64,000 nt of DNA from Pyxicephalus adspersus (GCF_032062135.1 NC_092862.1:61433331-61497330), one strand, 5' to 3'. Numbered from the stretch's first letter, positions 37,531 to 49,511 are shown. Notes: generated from the letters alone by a model not told the origin. Made by a program: numbers and translations.

Positions 37531-38643
37531 GTAGAAATTGTGCTAGTAGTCTAGTGTTAATATATCTTTTGAAGGATAACTATAAAAAATTATAGCTATC
37601 CTTTAACTTGGTAGGGGCAAAATAATTTGAACAGCCCAGGGAGCATGTTGCAATTAATTTACCAATGGTGAATGTGGAAGGTTAATTATATAGGAAGACC
37701 CTTTAGGGAGCAGAAATTGGGTGTACGTTTCAATATTCCGATGCAGTGTTGTGAAATAGGTGACATGAACATGACAAATTTACAATAAACATTAATAAAA
37801 TGTTGATCCTGCTTAGAGGACCCTCTACATCTACCAGGTATTGACTAGAAACAATCCCACATATAGGGGCCACTTACTTTTACCATTACAATTTGATTGC
37901 TTGGATTGTTCAGTCTCAAGATCTACCTACAAGTTTATAGGGCATGGGGCTATCTAATTAGATAAAAAAACAATTAGATAGTTTACGTTAGGCATTGTGT
38001 TATATAGTTTTAATGAATGTAAATGTGACTGTACAATAAACATGCAGCTAGATTGTAGTATTGCAGAAGGCTTTAGGTCTCATTTTAGGTAATTGACCAT
38101 GTTGTTCCACAATAAATGTATTTACAGCTTTGGTCAGTGTGTGTATTTCAGTTTTTCCCCTGAACAACTTTGGAGGGTATACAAACATTATATACATGGA
38201 TGAATTGCAAAGTCTACAGAATGCAGCTAAGCTGAATCTGTAGAAAAGCTAATTAGCAGGCCGTCTTTTCAAATCTCCTTAGACAAGCATTTAGAGGCAG
38301 CAGTGCTTTAGACTTCACACTGCAAATATAGTAATACAAGGCTGTAATCACTGGAGTGCCTAGGCATACTCACATACCAGGAAATAAATTACTATTTTCA
38401 GAAGGAATTCTAGAAATTCATAAGTCTAGATGCTTTTTATAACATAGCAAATCCTAACTTTCAGGGTTCAGAAATTCATATGAACACTACTATTACCCAT
38501 ATTTACATATAGTTATATGAGTATAATAAGGACTTCATCTCTCAGATTTCATTGTTCAGGCTTGTGATAATCATAATCATATATTTTTTATGCTTGAGTT
38601 ATTATGATGAAGCATTTTGCATCTGCATGCTACTGATAATCAT
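37531..38643. other. Unannotated stretch
   Basis: No gene or repeat identified. Confidence 0.4.
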
Positions 38644-39473
38644 CATGACTAGGGTAGCTCGTACCCTTGCACCTCACATTCCCCCCCCCATATACTTTCC
38701 CCTCACTTACCCTTGCCAGCCTTCCCCCTTATCTCTTCCCCTTTACCAAAATAACACTCCACAACCTGATGCATTTAAAATGGCTGGCAAGCAGCCAAAT
38801 ATTGAACAATAACGTAACACTTTAAAATTTCCATAAATGAACTCTGTACATAAACATAACATAACATACATACAAACAACAAATAAATAACACACAAACA
38901 ACAAATAGAACAAAATAACTTAACCCTTAAATAACCACTATCTAAGCTATAATTTAACCTTTTCTTTACCATAACCAATTCTTAATAAAACCAACCATTT
39001 TCCCAAACTAACTAGGTCGCAGGTCCGGAAGGTAAAGTCCGCCACACCACCAAATCACCAGTAATTCCAATACCGCCAAGCCATTCTGGCCCCTAGCAGC
39101 ACATCGCCACCCCAGGGGCCTCCACCGCTCACCATTTCAAGGGCGGGGTCTCCACCACCTTGGGTGCCCCCCCCCCCACACCAAAAGTGACCCAGAACTC
39201 TTACCTTCCACAAACCTCAACCGCCTACGCACACCTTATAACAGGGCGGGAGGGTGGGAAATTTCTTCTTTCAAAAAACTGTCCCTGATCTCCGTCGCAC
39301 TCCCCTTTTACCCTCTCTCATCTCCACCCACTGAACTTCCGGCCCAGCCCTTTATCTCTCCCCCTCCTCTTTCCACAACTCACTCTTAACCCCTTCCCCC
39401 CCCCCCCCACAGTGCAGTCCGAACAACCCTGTCATGAAGCCCCTCCACACATTTCCCTGCTCCAGGCCTCTCT
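38644..39473 (-). mobile_element. Solo terminal repeat of Ngaro/DIRS-type retrotransposon, reverse
   Basis: Read in reverse it follows the A2-B2 region of the element at 50.9-56.1 kb block by block: GAGGCCTGGAGCAGGG, TCATGACAGGG, GGGCTGGGCCGGAAGT, AAATTTCCCACCCTCCC, GCTAGGGGCCAGAATGG, GGCTGCTTGCCAGCC, and the terminal GAGCTACCCTAGTCATG. No coding sequence remains. It is better preserved than the copy at 1294-1936. Confidence 0.65.
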
Positions 39474-39703
39474 TTTGTATAGCTTTTTAAATGTTGGTGG
39501 TAGAGATCTTTACTTAGAATAAAGTTTACAAACTTGAATTTATTACTTAAAGTAAATCTACCTTCATGTAGTTGATTAGTTTGATCTTTTTTATCCTTAT
39601 TGTTACTGATCTGCTACAGCTTCTGGGCAGCCAATTCATCTCTTTATACATGTAATGGCTGCACAGGATTTCTCAGCGCTTTGGTGGATAGGTTTAGTGG
39701 ATA

Positions 39704-39769
39704 ACACAGGTTCTCCCATGATGGTCTCATCTTCTCCAGTCTTGGGGAGCTTTATTAAATCATGCCCAT
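39704..39769. mobile_element. Palindromic MITE, copy P8 (right part only)
   Basis: Only the right arm remains: GGTTCTCCCATGATGG, CTTCTCCAGTCTTGGGGAGC, then TTTATTAAATCATGCCC. Confidence 0.7.
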
Positions 39770-40477
39770 TGTAAAATTATAACAGACATGACCAAGGACC
39801 TCTATAGAAGTTTTTTATTTTATTTTTATAAAAGACTCCTTCCTATCCATGTCCTTCTATAATGTGGTGTAAAATCTTTCAGACATCATTTTTAAGATGT
39901 GGATTTTCAGGTGAGGCAATTTAACATAACATTACATTATCCATCTTTTATATATCTAAAGATATGTTTGCTTTTGCAGTGGCTGCTTGGCATCAAGCTG
40001 CTAAACTTATTGTAGTAGAAATATTCTTTCTCCATCTCTGTTTTGCCCATTAGTAATCTATGCAATGTAAAGAGGGAAATGTTTTTGCAAAATTACATTT
40101 TTTTTTGTCAGTTTACTGTCCATGTCGCTTTTTGCTCCTGGCCATTCCTAAATGTTTTCAGTAATTTCTAGAATGAAAAGAAGTGGGTCATTATCAATCT
40201 CCATGCTTCATCTTATTCCACTTAGTTCCATTAGTACTTTCTGTCCTTTAGCCAGTTCTGTACCTATGTTTAGACATTTTCCTTTAATCATCAATTACAA
40301 GCTATTAAGAGGGACAGTCTTGAATAATTTAGTAAAGTCCTAATATATTACAATACAATAATAACATTTCCAACATGACTCTTCATAAAAAATATTGTGA
40401 TGTTATTTAGATAGGACCTACCTTTTGTTAACCCATGATGATTCGCTGGAATAAGAGGACCTAAACTTAGTCTATGT
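39770..40477. other. Unannotated stretch
   Basis: Nothing recognised. Confidence 0.4.
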
Positions 40478-40718
40478 ACACATGTGCAATAATATTAACG
40501 ACTGCACGATGCATGAACGAGTGCTGTACATACAGCACCGTTCTGCTCTATGGAGAGGGAAAGGGGGAGAACGAAGGAGCGGCACCCTGCTGCGCTCTCC
40601 CCCTTCACTTCCATGAAAATCGTTCATCGTCTGTGGATCCGCCAGGACGGTTGTTCGGACGATGGACGACGAGCGCTGTACACACGCCAGATTCACGAGG
40701 ACCATTGCACATGTGTGA
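40478..40718 (+). mobile_element. TTA-type MITE, family B, internally deleted
   Basis: Left end CTATGTACACATGTGCAATA jumps directly to ACGACTGCACGATGCATGAA, losing the first hairpin. The right end is also shortened (ACCATTGCACATGTGTG). The CTGTACATACAGCACCG and CCGCCAGGACGG blocks are kept. Confidence 0.75.
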
Positions 40719-43700
40719 TTCCCAGCAGTCAATTTGTGCAGGCCACTACATGTATTCACTGGGCCTTAAAGTAATTTACATGTTATCTCCACAATACAGA
40801 ATGGTTCTTCTCATCAGAATGTATATCTTGTAGTGGCATATGTGTCAGCAGAAGACACCATGATGTGCAATTAAGGAATAGGTAAAATTATCATTATATA
40901 TTATTATGCATTGCATTACAGAATCCATATAATCAAACAAGTTGATCAAATAGAATATCAGTCTAGCTAAAGTCAATGATTGTATTGTACATTAACAGAC
41001 TGGTTTATGACTTAAAGATTAGCGCACATTTTTGAAGCCTTTCATTTACAAGTACACAAAAAAATCCAGAGGGTTTACAAAGTTTGTATCCCAACTGCAC
41101 TTTCTTTTCTGGAACTGAAAAAGTGATGTGATAAATAATTGCCAGGAAACAGAACAGATGGGTTTAATTTCACATCCTTTTTCTATTATTAACACACAAT
41201 TAAAAACTTGCATTTTTGTTGGGGTATAGGTTGTCTAAACCAGATTCCATTGTCAGCAGAAACATTACTACACAAATGCATCCATGTCATCATTCTTTAG
41301 CACACTTTCCACACAATTTAGTTTACTAGTTTAAACTTTTAAACACACTTTTTTAAACACCAAGTAGGGAAGGGTTATACTTTAAGAGGGATATTTTGCT
41401 GTCTGTGTTCCTGATGAGGGGTGGAAAGTAGGTGGGGGGTGGGGGGGGGGGTGCTTTATATTAGGTCCATTTAAGATGAAAATCTTAATAAATGTCGACA
41501 TTTACAGATTGATTTTATTAACTCCATGTGAAATTGCAAATAGTCTACCACTCTCCCCCAAGCTTTTTGTTTTTTGTTTTTTTCACTTTTCATAAGATAA
41601 AAGAAAGCAGAGAAGGAAAATGAACAATAGGATAAGGATAGACAAAGGACACAGACAGCAGAACTACTTGTAGGGAAGATAAGTATTAAGAAGGAGATAA
41701 GGGAATAGGAAGTAAATATTGAAAAAAAGAAAAGAGGAGGTAAAAAAAAGTTGCAGAGAAGAGATAAACAGGCTTAGAATAATGGAGGAAAAAAATGACA
41801 GGGCATTAAATATTACCAGTTTAACACAGATTAGGCCCTGCACAGGGAAAATGACTGATTACAAGGGAAGTCCTCTGCACTGACGCCATAGTATTTACAA
41901 TGAAACTACAGAACTGGGTGACACCTTTAACCAAGTAAAGTAAGAGAAAAAAGTTAAATCATCCTCATCTGTTTTGTATCCCAGATTTCAGCAGGGCTAC
42001 ATCTCATTCTCCAGGGCCCCACTTGTTGTCAGTGTTTTTCAGTGTCTGTCAGACATTTTTTGTACATATATGATGAAAACAGAAATGTGTTCTAGATCCT
42101 TCAAATAATAATTACAGTAGTAAAGTCTCCAGTAATATTGTGATTCAGGGGGCTGGTCAGAGTGTAAAAGTCTAGAAAAGCTGGCATGTTCATTGTGGTA
42201 GAGCTCAATGAGCATCCATAAAAGACCCAAAACCATTTCCTTCAATATGCCAGAATGCAGTAAATAATTGTCACTACAGCCCTGCATCAGCAAAAGCAAA
42301 AAAGATTTAGGCTGCAAAGCATAGAGTCAGAGACTCCAGGGCTGAATACATGCGCTAACCTGGCATCGACGATAATGGGGGATGGGGGGGGGGGGGGATC
42401 ATACCCTGTTGCCCATTCTAGAAATAAACTCCATTAGCTGGGGCCTGCAAAAGCTTATGGGCATCTTCAGACTGGCAAAGAATTTGGGAAATATGATACA
42501 GCAGGTCTTAATATTGTACAATACCTGAGTGGGACAAATTGCCATCCAGGTAGATGTCTCTGGGACACCAGCTCCTGATCTGCATCCAAAGGACTGGTTG
42601 GGGAAGTGGAGACAGGCAAAATATTGTGAATATTGAGTATTTAATTCATGTTCTAGGTACTGAGAACCGAGATCTCTTACCTTTATGACTTAGATGAACC
42701 TGGTATTAGAGACAGATGCATGAGGGTGCCAAAGGTGCACAAGTGTTAATGAATGAGCATCACAGGGTCACAAGGTAGCCAGGGTTGACAAAGTAATAGC
42801 AGAAAGAAACCCAGAGCAGACAGAGGTCAGGATTTGACAACTTACTGGTCAGTGGGTACAAGATGAAAGGTACACAAGCAGAGATCAATAACTTACTGGT
42901 AGTGTACAAGGAACAAAATCAGGGGTAATCCAAGAAATGGTCTGATGCCAAGTTCAAGTCTCAATGAACAATGTTCAGTCACAGGTCAGGGAAGCCATGG
43001 ATGAGCTGAAGGCCGCTTAGCAATGAAGAAGTAAAGTGGAGACGTTTATACAGCCTATCTGGCGCCAGTGGAGTGAACAGCATATGTGCGCAGCACTTGC
43101 ACAGATGTGGAGTGCACAGGAAAGCACAAACCTTTGCACACAGATGCACATATTCAAACCTCATACCCCAAAATACTGTGTAATACTGTGTAATAAATAC
43201 TGTGTGTAATAATAATACTCAGGCAAATGAAAATGTATGAGCAGTCCTCCACATTGTCTTACACTGGGATGCAATTGTAGAGAGTATGGCTGCTATATTG
43301 TCTTCCTTGTCAGCTACCCAGGCCACGACATGTTGAATCTCATTGAAATCTGCAACATACGAGATCCCCAGCCCAGTGAGCAATGGCTTCAATTTCTTTT
43401 GTATATAATATATATATTGTTTTATTGCTCTATATATAGGCAAAATAGTTAAGGGATTGCATTGAGGACATGGTTGGGGAATCTATTGTCAAAGCAGAGG
43501 CAAACAGCTCGGACAGGTTGTCCTTGTTTATGAGAATGTGAAGGTAGTCAATCTGGGGTAGCAAAGAGAAAAAACAATGGCTAGGTGAGATGCATAATCC
43601 CCCCCAAACTGTATGTTGGGGAATCTAGATTACTATTTTACTTTAAACCACAAAGAATATTACCGCCACCAATATTCATTCCCAGTTCCCAATTTTGAAC

Positions 43701-43988
43701 ATATCTCTCCCCATAATGTTTGTCTTTCATAAGGTCCAAATTGTCAAGATATGTTTCAGTCCCTTGACTGTTTAGTGTATTATGAACCCCTTCTCTATCT
43801 GCTGGGCAGGGAAGTGATCTAAAAAGCAGGAAGTCATAGAAAACAGTAGTAGAAAACAGGAAGTAGTGGCGTTATTTTCCTACTTTTGAGGATGGACAAA
43901 GGAGTACAAAACTCCATACCTGCAGAAATAGAATTACAAACTTGTACATGGAAAGGTATGTCTTTCAGTTGAATATCAAAGTAGCTTG
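40719..43988. other. Mostly unannotated
   Basis: Contains an A/G-rich tract (about 41590-41770), G runs at about 41433-41451 and 42378-42398 that could form G-quadruplexes, and CAG/AGG-rich text at 42650-43165 resembling old LTR-element DNA without definable ends. No gene identified. Confidence 0.3.
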
Positions 43989-44004
43989 CTTGGAACTCCA
44001 CTTT

Positions 44005-44230
44005 TTTTTTAAACTGAATTTTTATTGAACATTTTCACATACAAAGACAACCAGGCTTATACAGCAAAACATCTCGTAAACACAGCATACAGGGTGATAG
44101 GTACATCCGATAATGGTACATACAACTTTGGCGTAAGTAACAGTACAAAACAGTGGCCGTACTGTACCGGCCTATCAAACCCCATAGACTATAAAAATAC
44201 GGAAACAACAGATAAATAAACAACAGAAAA
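44005..44230 (-). mobile_element. Short L1-type LINE insertion with 16-bp target duplication
   Basis: On the minus strand the insert ends GAAAATGTTCAATAAAAATT, carrying AATAAA, then a short poly(A) (the T run at 44002-44010). It is bracketed by exact 16-bp copies of CTTGGAACTCCACTTT at 43989-44004 and 44231-44246. AATAAA, an A tail and a long target duplication indicate target-primed reverse transcription. Only about 225 bp of 3' end was copied. The clade is inferred from the poly(A) tail and is not certain. Confidence 0.75.
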
Positions 44231-44601
44231 CTTGGAACTCCACTTTAAGTCAACTTTCACATCTCAATGTTATAGTGCAGAACATTCTGTAAAAATCTTA
44301 CTTGCAATACATGTTTGTTACAGTTTACAGCAAATGCGTCTTCTATGAGAAAAAAAGGTCAAAGCACTCTGACAAATACTAAAGTGTCCAAAAAGGACAG
44401 ATAAAAAATGAATGACTTTTAATCGTAGTCTCTGCAGGTCTGTGGCAGAATGAGGCGTGGATGCTGGATGTGCTGCTTTGTCTCCAGCTCTTTATCCCTC
44501 TGGTGGCTTGTGTCTCTCCATTATGTACACTCAATCTTTCTTTGGCAACAATAGATCTTCAAACAGCAAGGTGAGGGGTAGACTGCACTGCCTCTTCACT
44601 A

Positions 44602-45297
44602 CCGTGTTTCCCCGAAAATAAGACACTGTCTTATATTTTTTTTGGCTCCCAAAAACACACTAGGTCTTATTTTCGGGGTAGGTCTTAAAAAAAAAAAAAA
44701 AACTTACCTTTCGNNNNNNNNNNNNNNNNNNNNNNNNNNNNNNNNNNNNNNNNNNNNNNNNNNNNNNNNNNNNNNNNNNNNNNNNNNNNNNNNNNNNNNN
44801 NNNNNNNNNNNNNNNNNNNNNNNNNNNNNNNNNNNNNNNNNNNNNNNNNNNNNNNNNNNNNNNNNNNNNNNNNNNNNNNNNNNNNNNNNNNNNNNNNNNN
44901 NNNNNNNNNNNNNNNNNNNNNNNNNNNNNNNNNNNNNNNNNNNNNNNNNNNNNNNNNNNNNNNNNNNNNNNNNNNNNNNNNNNNNNNNNNNNNNNNNNNN
45001 NNNNNNNNNNNNNNNNNNNNNNNNNNNNNNNNNNNNNNNNNNNNNNNNNNNNNNNNNNNNNNNNNNNNNNNNNNNNNNNNNNNNNNNNNNNNNNNNNNNN
45101 NNNNNNNNNNNNNNNNNNNNNNNNNNNNNNNNNNNNNNNNNNNNNNNNNNNNNNNNNNTTTTGGGTGGGTTTTTTTTTCTGAACTGGACAGATTTACACT
45201 AGGTCTTATTTTCGGGGTAGGTCTTATATTAGGGCAGGTTTAGAAAATAGTGCTAGGTCTTACTTTCGGGGTAGGTCTTAATTTTGGGGAAACACGG
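44602..45297. mobile_element. MITE with CCGTGTTTCCCC ends, containing assembly gap
   Basis: Inverted ends CCGTGTTTCCCCGAAAATAA and GGGGAAACACGG, bordered by TA on each side (44600-44601 and 45298-45299). Interior copies of TAGGTCTTATTTTCGGGGTA (44663, 45201 and a variant at 45255) show internal repetition. Unknown bases fill 44714-45158, most likely an unassembled tandem expansion. Any frame across the gap is an artefact. Confidence 0.75.
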
Positions 45298-45494
45298 TAT
45301 AACTATAAGTGTGAATGACAGGGATTTACAAAGTGTGTGTGAGTGTTTATTCTTCCCAAAAGAGTGACAACCATAAAAAGGGACATGTACAGTAGCTGTA
45401 GCTAAGATTGTGCATGTAGAATATTGTGCATGGTTTAAAGAGGGTTAGTTAAATAGAGTTTAGGCTATGCACAGCAGGTGAACTTGTTTGTTAC
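45298..45494. other. Unannotated stretch
   Basis: Nothing recognised. Confidence 0.4.
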
Positions 45495-45860
45495 AGGCCT
45501 TGAAGGTCAGTGTCTGACTCCTCAGTGAAAGATCCCCACTGCATACTTCAGTAAAAGATGCCCAGTGCAGACTTCAGGAACTGTCCCTTTGGTGATGGGC
45601 CCCCAGTGCAGACCTCAGTAACAGGGCCACATTGACAGATCCCAGGAACAGACCCTTTAGCGATGAACCCACACTACAGACCTCAGTAACAGACTCTTTA
45701 GTGATGGACCCCCATGGAAAATCCCAGTAACAAACCCCAAGTGCAGGCCTTAGTGATGAACCCAAGTCCAGATCTCAGTATTGGATCCCCAGAGCAGACC
45801 TTAAAAACAGACCCCAGAACAGATCACATTTACAAACTTTGAGTGAAGACTTCAGTGGCA
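45495..45860. repeat. Diverged minisatellite
   Basis: Repeated variants of CAGACCTCAGTAACAGACC and TTTAGTGATGGACCCCC at roughly 30-60 base spacing, about ten units, too diverged for an exact period. Confidence 0.65.
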
Positions 45861-46424
45861 GACCCCTAATGAGGTGAAAACAAAATGAATGAGTAGGGGC
45901 AGGCAGTCACTCTGGGTATAGGGGAACAATACAGAGTGGCCATGAGGGGCACTGGTCGTCAGTGTGGCTGGGAGGAGCATAGGTGGCAACTCCCCACTAA
46001 GCCAGGTACTTCTCTTTTATCTGAAGATGTACTTTCCAAAAAAAAAAATCATTTAAGTATTGGTGAAGCTATAATTACATTTTTGGTTTAGGTTTTAGAT
46101 ACACTTATCCGTTACCACTCATATGTCTAATGTTCTTTTACACACATACAATTTTCCCATTGTATGTTTCTAGTTCGATGTAGTTCAAGGAATTGCTATT
46201 ATCAAAATCAAAAAATTCAGGACATAGTATTTCATTATTTGCCTTACAATAAGTTCAAGTACACCTACACATGGCCATCAACTGACATTTTCTGTCTGGC
46301 TGACAATACGAATGACTATGCTAGCTGCTAAAATCAGATCAATTTTGTTTTCTATCTCACATTGCCCTTATATCAACTTCTATCCATAGAATGCAGTTGT
46401 TTATTATTAAATCGTGTTAATTAA
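45861..46424. other. Unannotated stretch
   Basis: Nothing recognised. Confidence 0.4.
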
Positions 46425-46505
46425 TATTATTATTATTATTAATAATAATAATGATAATAATAATAATAATAGTAATAGTAATAGTAATAATAATAATAAT
46501 ATTAA
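46425..46505. repeat. ATT/AAT microsatellite
   Basis: ATT units, then AAT and AGT/AAT variants. The self-complementary halves could fold. Confidence 0.85.
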
Positions 46506-46808
46506 AATAGGCACAGATTTTACAAATTGATAAATAAATGTATTTTTTCAAGGACACCTATCCCTGTTACATGTTTACCTAAACGGCATAAGGGCCAATT
46601 TCACCCAAAATTTAATTTTCAGTTTGGATACTGGTAAGGTGAATGACATACTGACTTGATATACCTCTGGGCAATGAGATACTCATTTATCAAACGGCTA
46701 CTGTATAACCATTACAATGCCATAAAACGGTTGTTTAGTGACTGTGATACCCCAAAGATGGAATAAACATACAGCAGGGAATTTCAGCTCCACTTTACTG
46801 TTTTAGAT

Positions 46809-47098
46809 CAGTGTTTCTCAACCAGGGTTACTTCAGGGGTTGCTTGGCGTTTCTTGAGCAATGAGCAATTTGTGACTCTCTGGTCAGTTTAAGTGACACA
46901 ACTTATCTTTTGGACTATCTGTAAGGGAGACATTCTTCCCACTGGCCACCAAAGTAAAAGGCATTCTTCCCACTGACTACCATACTAATTTATTGTGAGC
47001 TGTAAATATTGAGCTTTGAGTAGGGGTTCTCTGAAGACCTGTCGTGAAGACTGAAGTAATTTTAAGGGTTCCCCCATGTTTAAAAGGTTGCAATCCTG
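46809..47098 (+). mobile_element. hAT-like interspersed repeat (CAGTGTTTCTCAACC family)
   Basis: Begins CAGTGTTTCTCAACCAGGG and continues with GAGCAATGAGCAATTTGTG, GACATTCTTCCCACTG and TTTATTGTGAGCTG. Ends near AAAAGGTTGCAATCCTG, an imperfect inverted repeat of the start. Related copies are at 50762-50867 (split by the Ngaro-type element) and 61127-61588 (reverse). No clear target duplication was found here. Confidence 0.6.
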
Positions 47099-47151
47099 CC
47101 TAACTCACACAGGCTGACATTTATTTGCTTTAATTTCATTACCATTTTTAT

Positions 47152-47881
47152 ATGGAGTCCACTTCTGGTGAACGTTTTCTGAGCTGTATTATTGGGAAGA
47201 ATATCAAAATTACAACCATTAATGGAAGATTTCAAGGAGGTTTAATTGGTGTTGATGCAGATAAAACTGTTCTCCTGATTAAAGTCAAGGATTTGAAGAC
47301 TGGTGAAGCTGTACGAGGAGCAAAGCGGTATTTTGGGCAAAATGTTCTAAATGTGGAACCAGTAGAAGACTCAAGAGGCCAAGAGTTTGAAAGAGAGACA
47401 ATAGAAGACAGATTCTGCATCTCCAGCACCAAAAGGTCTTGAGCTTGGGAGCTTCTGGCCTGAACATATGTCGCTATGGAAATTTTTTCTTCCTCATCGA
47501 ACATCTACTCTGAAGGAATGTTTGACTCGGTATCTAAATATGCCATCTGCACAAGTAAATTTTTTTCTTGAGAAAATTCCAAATATGTGTTCTGACCATC
47601 CATTGTCTGCTACTTTGCTGAAAGTGTTGGCTCTTGAAGTATCGCACCTCCTAGATTTGCGTCAAGCTTTGTTGGATGGCATGCTCGCTGACTTTACATT
47701 GTTAGTTGACAGCTATCTTAATGCTCCTCGCCTAGCAAAAGCAGATGCTTTAGCTGTGACTGAGATCTTATGCTCTGAGCTTCCCAAAGAACTTCAGCAA
47801 ATGTGTGTCCTACAGCAAAAGAGAAGAGAAAAGGCTTTAAAAGAATATGATGTTACCAGCCATGGATTCCTTGTGAGATAA
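47152..47881 (+). pseudogene. LSm-domain protein, retrocopy or decayed gene (one frameshift)
   Basis: An ATG at 47152 opens a 97-codon frame whose first ~75 residues read as an LSm (Sm-like) fold: a KITTINGRFQGGLIGVD strand pair, then KVKDLKTGE and FGQNVLNVEPVED. Near 47405 the frame must shift by one base, after which reading continues without a stop (SPAPKGLELGSFWPEHMSLW) to TAA at 47879-47881. This second part is about 155 residues, helical, with DLRQALLDGMLADFTLLVDS and ends KEYDVTSHGFLVR. No intron interrupts 730 bp. A divergent LSm domain of this kind occurs at the N-terminus of EXD1, a piRNA-pathway exonuclease-like protein, but I cannot confirm that identity. The hAT-like repeat ends just upstream and a family A MITE lies just downstream, with AATAAA at about 48416. 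A genuine exon with an assembly error, possibly using the GTGAG at 47874, is the alternative. Confidence 0.55.
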
Positions 47882-47906
47882 GAGAAAACAAAGCCATGAT
47901 CTCTAC

Positions 47907-48330
47907 AGGTGCGTACACACTTCCAATTTTTATCGTTCCAATCGAACGACGAACGATCGATTGGGCAAAAAATCGTTCGTAAAAAAGTAACCAACGACGC
48001 CGACGAACGAGGAAAATTGTTGGAAACGAACGACCGGAGCGGCGGATCGGATTGGGCGACGATCGTTGAACATCGTTCGTGTGTACGGTCGTTCGTTGAT
48101 CGGCCATATTCAGAGCATGCGTGATGAACGAACGTCCGTTCACTTTCCTGTCGTGCACATAGTTCCTCTATCGCTTAAACGATCGTATCTATTGTGTGTA
48201 CAATATCTACGAACGATCGTGTCGTTACCTCTATGTGCAGGATCGGTGCTATACGATCGTTCGTATATATCGTGCAGGAACGTTCGTCGTTCGTTTTCCG
48301 ACGATAATAATTGGAAGTGTGTACGTAGCT
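47907..48330 (+). mobile_element. TTA-type MITE, family A, copy 2
   Basis: 424 bp, ends AGGTGCGTACACAC and GTGTGTACGTAGCT. Identical in length to the copy at 26774-27197 and about 97% identical. Flanks are TAC and TAA, so the target duplication is imperfect. It lies 25 bases after the stop codon of the LSm-like pseudogene and would fall in its 3' untranslated region if that is transcribed. Confidence 0.8.
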
Positions 48331-48807
48331 TAAATGGGTCATTCTTAAAATAAGATTGGTGCTAGGAGACGCCTTAGCAAATACACACTTTCTCCTCTTT
48401 GTTTTGAGAAAGAACAATAAAATATTTGGTTCTCTCATGTATCAGCTTACTGTTAGGATTCATAACAAATAATTACTATTTGAAAGGAAGAGAATTACTC
48501 TAATAATGATATATTTGTATATCTGCTTAAGTACTTCAGAAAGTCTTAGCTAGAGTTTATTTGATGTTTGTTTTTTTTATTAGTTCATTTATATGTGGGG
48601 GAAATTAGGCACAGAACAAATCAATGTGCCTCTACTCTATTTTTGGGTTTCAGCATAGTCAGTTAAAATGTATCATTGTAAAAATTATAGCTAATTTGGT
48701 TTGTTTAATACAACTGTTTCAAATATTGGGCATTTTGTACAATACTGTACATTTGTCCATTTCCAAATAAATCACTAATGTAGTTAAAAAAAAAAATATA
48801 TGTGATT
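48331..48807. other. Possible 3' UTR remnant, otherwise unannotated
   Basis: Contains AATAAA at about 48416, which could be the polyadenylation signal of the upstream LSm-like copy if the MITE is a later insertion. No poly(A) tract follows. Nothing else seen. Confidence 0.3.
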
Positions 48808-49155
48808 ATTTTAAAGTAGGCCAGAAATTTCACTGTACCAAATGGTCCTTAATAGGAACAGGTATCAAACATTGAAATATCTGTATTTATTTTACAGTAG
48901 CACAAAAAAATCACTGTACTGAACGCTCTTCTTTGGTAAATAGGAACAGGTATCAAACACAGAAATATCTGTATTTTTTTATAGTAGGACAGAATTTTTT
49001 TGTACCAAACGGTCTTGTTTAGTAAATAACAAGAGGTATCAAAGACTGAAGTATCTGTATTTTTTTAAAGTAGGATAGAATTGTTTCTGTACCAAACGGG
49101 CTTCATTGGTAAATAGGAACAGGTAGCAAACTGAAATATCTGTATATATACAGAT
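48808..49155. repeat. Tandem repeat, about 85-90 bp, four units
   Basis: Four diverged units, each containing TGTACCAAACGGTCTT-like, AAATAGGAACAGGTATCAAA and GAAATATCTGTATTTTTTTA blocks. The last unit runs into TATCTGTATATATACAGATA, a palindrome. Confidence 0.8.
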
Positions 49156-49511
49156 ATACAGAAGGCTGCTAAACTGTCCCTGTCACAATCCACGTCTCTT
49201 CCTGCTACTATCCTTCACACAGAACACAACATGGAGTCACTAACCCCTCCCTCATTCCCTGTATATATGCCTGTGCTCAGATCTCTCCTGATTGGCTGCT
49301 GGGCCTTGCTGTGCATCCTGGGAGCAAATGATTCCCACCGGAAATAGTCGCCGCTCCCGCCCCTTGCTTTTTCCCTCGTTCGTTCGGTGGGAACACAACC
49401 TCATGGCTAATCACAAACCCGTTCACGCTTACATGTTCAGTAAGCGACAAAGGCCAGATTCGCCGCAAGATCAAAATTAGAAATCTCGTTTGCTCATCCC
49501 TACTTGTACCA
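49156..49511 (-). repeat. Unclassified interspersed repeat attached to the tandem array
   Basis: GC-richer block. Read in reverse it begins near GGTACAAGTAGGGATGAGCA and includes CTGAACATGTAAGCG and CAGCCAATCAGGAGAGATC. The GTAGGGATGAGC-type end resembles a dispersed frog repeat family. It has no second copy in this window, so the class is undetermined. Confidence 0.4.

Noticed and set aside
44642..45202. 186-residue frame across the gap
   Set aside because: Most of it is unknown bases; the ends are MITE sequence.
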